Source: Agromyces sp. (lineage in GTDB: Bacteria > Actinomycetota > Actinomycetes > Actinomycetales > Microbacteriaceae). Taken from it: 5,608 bases of DNA. Under the pieces are notes generated by a model, which made no database searches, was not told the origin of the DNA, and saw nothing but the letters and a program-made list of their open reading frames with translations. Of the stretch, positions 3,266 to 5,608 are shown in pieces. The stretch lies in contig JAPSJU010000148.1 of assembly GCA_031178025.1 (NCBI GenBank), positions 1 through 5,608 on the forward strand, given 5' to 3'. The position numbers and the translations under genes were made by a program. Numbering within the stretch: the first letter of the stretch is position 1; each line of letters starts with the position of its first letter.

Positions 3266-5608
3266 GTGGCCCTTCTCCTGCATCGCATCGGCCGGTCGGC
3301 GTTCCGCCGCGCATGGCTCGTCATCACCGCGTGGGCGCTCGTGCTCGGCGCGCTCCTCGGCGCCGGCATCGGGCTCGGCGGTCAGTTGCAGGACTCCTTC
3401 GCGATACCGGGCACCGAATCGCAGACGGCGATCGACCAGCTCGCCGCGGTGTTCCCGCAGACCGCCGGCGCCTCGGCCAAGGCGGTGATCGAGGCGCCCG
3501 AGGGAGGATCCGTCGAGGAACGGGCCGCGCGGGACGCCATCACGGCGATGGAGGAGGAGCTCGAGGCCGTCGACGGCGTCGCGAGCGTCCTCGGACCGTT
3601 CGACGAGTACGCGGGCGACCAGGTGTCCGAAGACGCCCGCACCGCCTACATCCAGGTGACGTTCGACGGGCCTGTCACCGAGGTGACGTCCGAATCGCTC
3701 GACGGGATCATCGCCACCGGCGAGACCGGCCGGCTCGCCGGGCTCGAGGTCGCCTTCGGTGGAGACGTCTTCCAGGAGACGAGCTTCGGGCTCACGATCA
3801 CCGAGGTGTTCGGCGTGCTCTTCGCCGCGGTCGTGCTCATCATCACCTTCGGCTCGCTCCTCGCCGCCGGGATGCCGCTGCTCACCGCACTCGTGGGCGT
3901 CGGCGCCACGTTCGGCGGCATCTCGATCGTCGCCGCGTTCTCGACCGTCTCGTCGACGGCCCCGATGCTCGCCGTCATGATCGGCCTCGCGGTGGGCATC
4001 GACTATGCGCTCTTCATCCTGTCGCGGTACCGCACCCGGCTCGCGCGCGGCGGGGACCCGGAGGAGTCCGCGGCCGAGGCCGTCGCGACCGCCGGCGGCG
4101 CGGTCGTCTTCGCCGGGCTCACGGTCGTCATCGCGCTCCTCGGACTGCTCGTCGTCGGCATCCCGTTCCTGAGCGTGATGGGGGTGGGTGCCGCGTTCGC
4201 CGTGCTGCTCGCCGTCGCCGGCGCCGTGACCCTCCTTCCCGCACTGCTCGGGGTGCTCGGCCGGCGCCTCGTGCCGAAGGCGGGCAGCCGGGCCCATCGC
4301 CGCGCCAACGCCGACGACGACACCGGCAGGCGCACCCTCGGACGACGCTGGGTCGACCTCGTGCTGAAGGCGCCGGTGGTGTTCGTCGTCGCCGTCGTCG
4401 GCATCCTCGGCATCGCCGCGATCCCGGCGGCGAGCCTCGACCTGAACCTCCCGGACGGCTCGGGAAGCGAGGGATCGAGCCAGCGCGAGGCGTACGAGAT
4501 GATCGAGAACGGCTTCGGCCCCGGCCACAACGGACCGCTCATCGTGACGGTCGACATCACGCAGACCACCGAGGTGCTCGAAGTCCTCGATGCCGTCGCC
4601 GCGCGCATCGGCGCACTCGACGACGTCGCCTACGTCGGCGAGGGCCTGCCCAACGAGACGCTCGACACCGCGATCATCCAGGTCGTCCCCGAGAGCGCGC
4701 CGGACGCGCCCGAGACGAAGACGCTCGTCGAGGCCATCCGCGAACTCGCTCCCGGCATCGAGCACGACCAGGGCACCCCGATCGCCGTCACCGGGTACAC
4801 GGCGGTGGCGATCGACATCTCCGATCGCCTCGCCGACGCGCTCATCCCCTTCGCGCTCATCGTCGTGGGGCTCTCGATCATCCTGCTGCTCATGGTGTTC
4901 CGCTCGATCTTCGTGCCGGTGAAGGCGGCGCTCGGGTTCCTGCTCTCGGCGTTCGGCGCGATCGGCGTGACCGTCGCGATCTTCCAATGGGGCTGGCTCG
5001 CCGGACTGCTGCACGTCGAGCCGGGACCGATCCTCAGCTTCCTGCCGATCCTGCTCATGGCCGTGCTGTTCGGGCTCGCCATGGACTACGAGGTGTTCCT
5101 CGTGTCGGGCATGCGCGAGGAGTTCGTCAAGACGGGAGACGCGCGCCGGGCGGTCGTGCACGGGTTCCAGCACGCGGCCAGGGTGGTCACCGCCGCGGCG
5201 CTCATCATGTTCTTCGTGTTCTTCGCGTTCGTCCCCGAGGGGTCGGGCGTCATCAAGGGCATCGCGTTCGCGCTCGCGGTCGGCGTCGCCTTCGACGCGT
5301 TCCTCGTGCGGATGACGCTGGTACCCGCGGCCATGGCGCTCGCCGGAGCGGCGGCCTGGTGGCTGCCGGCCCGGCTCGCCGCACGGCTGCCGCTCGTCGA
5401 TATCGAGGGCGAGGGCCTGCGTGCGCATCTCGATCTCGAGGCGTGGGCCGCGGCACGTCCGGCCGCGGTGAACGCCGAGGGCGCCGTCTTCGGGCTCGCC
5501 GGACGCCCCATCGGCCCGCTCACGGTCGAGGTCCCTGCCGGTGGCGTCCTCACGGTGCGCGGGGGAGCCGTCGAGCGCCGGGTGGTCGCGGCGACCCTCG
5601 CCGGGCGT
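3266..5608 (+). CDS. MMPL-family RND-superfamily exporter, C-terminus cut by window edge
   Basis: This is a proton-driven membrane exporter of the MmpL/YdfJ type, which usually moves lipids, lipid-like compounds or drugs out of the cytoplasmic membrane. The frame is open for 781 codons to the right edge. GTG 3266 is preceded by GAGG five bases upstream and lies 11 bases after the tetR stop. Two equivalent halves are seen. TM1 (about 16-38) is followed by an extracytoplasmic loop to about 175 and a helix bundle from about 178. TM7 (about 371-389) is followed by a second loop to about 525 and a second bundle. GLAVGIDYALF at 241-250 and GLAMDYEVFL carry the Asp-Tyr pairs D246-Y247 and D607-Y608, equivalent to the proton-relay pairs of MmpL3. 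A charged cytoplasmic linker joins the halves. Helices end near residue 700, the usual total size of the YdfJ-like class, yet the protein continues for at least 80 residues (see next entry). Substrate unknown; control by the upstream TetR protein is likely. Confidence 0.95.
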   Translation, partial: MALLLHRIGRSAFRRAWLVITAWALVLGALLGAGIGLGGQLQDSFAIPGTESQTAIDQLAAVFPQTAGASAKAVIEAPEGGSVEERAARDAITAMEEELEAVDGVASVLGPFDEYAGDQVSEDARTAYIQVTFDGPVTEVTSESLDGIIATGETGRLAGLEVAFGGDVFQETSFGLTITEVFGVLFAAVVLIITFGSLLAAGMPLLTALVGVGATFGGISIVAAFSTVSSTAPMLAVMIGLAVGIDYALFILSRYRTRLARGGDPEESAAEAVATAGGAVVFAGLTVVIALLGLLVVGIPFLSVMGVGAAFAVLLAVAGAVTLLPALLGVLGRRLVPKAGSRAHRRANADDDTGRRTLGRRWVDLVLKAPVVFVVAVVGILGIAAIPAASLDLNLPDGSGSEGSSQREAYEMIENGFGPGHNGPLIVTVDITQTTEVLEVLDAVAARIGALDDVAYVGEGLPNETLDTAIIQVVPESAPDAPETKTLVEAIRELAPGIEHDQGTPIAVTGYTAVAIDISDRLADALIPFALIVVGLSIILLLMVFRSIFVPVKAALGFLLSAFGAIGVTVAIFQWGWLAGLLHVEPGPILSFLPILLMAVLFGLAMDYEVFLVSGMREEFVKTGDARRAVVHGFQHAARVVTAAALIMFFVFFAFVPEGSGVIKGIAFALAVGVAFDAFLVRMTLVPAAMALAGAAAWWLPARLAARLPLVDIEGEGLRAHLDLEAWAAARPAAVNAEGAVFGLAGRPIGPLTVEVPAGGVLTVRGGAVERRVVAATLAGR
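5468..5608 (+). other. C-terminal extension of the MMPL exporter resembling the start of an ABC ATPase domain with a degenerate Walker A
   Basis: From about residue 735 the protein looks like the first strands of an ABC nucleotide-binding domain. GLAGRPIGPLTVEVPAGGVL (743-762) matches the usual pattern of a strand, a GRPxL-type turn, then VPAGExL. It is followed by TVRGGAVERRV and then VAATLAGR, where ABC proteins have the Walker A loop GPSGSGKST and LLRxLAG. The spacing fits with one residue missing in the loop, and the lysine and serine are replaced by Arg and Val, so ATP binding by this loop is unlikely. A linker (about 712-734) joins it to the last helix. The rest lies beyond the edge. 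The resemblance is by eye only; it could instead be an unrelated beta-rich cytoplasmic domain. Confidence 0.5.

Noticed and set aside
2807..5428. An 873-codon open frame on the minus strand opposite the MMPL gene.
   Set aside because: Its product is dominated by Asp, Glu, Arg, His and Gly in repetitive mixtures with no domain pattern. That is the usual mirror of a GC-rich coding frame; the plus-strand MMPL protein is unmistakable.

Overview
The window is 5.6 kb of very GC-rich, densely coding DNA. Codon use, GTG and overlapping ATGA starts, and likely leaderless promoters point to a high-GC actinobacterium. Protein flavour (a compact acyl-CoA ligase, BioY, a TetR-MMPL pair) suggests Microbacteriaceae or a close relative; the family assignment is inference.

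Left block (1-2554), all on the minus strand. Reading from right to left it holds a 62-residue two-helix membrane protein (2554-2366), a 137-residue soluble protein of unknown function (2216-1803), the biotin transporter subunit BioY (1678-1022), and an AMP-forming acyl-CoA ligase that runs off the left edge (1025-1). bioY and the ligase overlap by 4 bases (ATGA), so they are almost certainly one operon. A bioY plus acyl-CoA ligase pair recalls the BirA-controlled yhfU-yhfT-yhfS unit of Bacillus subtilis. The two small genes are each preceded by a possible promoter. The 137-residue gene also has a perfect 14-bp palindrome just upstream.

Divergent control region (2555-2651). Two 16-bp palindromic sites, 19 bp centre to centre, lie just upstream of a TetR-family gene. 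The second is part of a perfect 20-bp palindrome. They occupy the expected promoter and look like the regulator's own operator. The regulator appears to be leaderless.

Right block (2652-5608), plus strand. The TetR-family repressor (2652-3254) is followed 11 bases later by an MMPL/RND-superfamily exporter (GTG start at 3266) that runs off the right edge after 781 residues. The likely model is that the repressor senses a ligand, probably amphipathic, and controls both itself and the exporter. The exporter has the two intramembrane Asp-Tyr pairs expected of a proton-driven MmpL pump. It does not stop after the last helix: it continues into a segment that resembles the start of an ABC-transporter ATPase domain with a broken Walker A loop. 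This possible MMPL-pseudo-ABC fusion is the most unusual thing in the window.

No RNA genes, mobile elements, CRISPR arrays or origins were seen.
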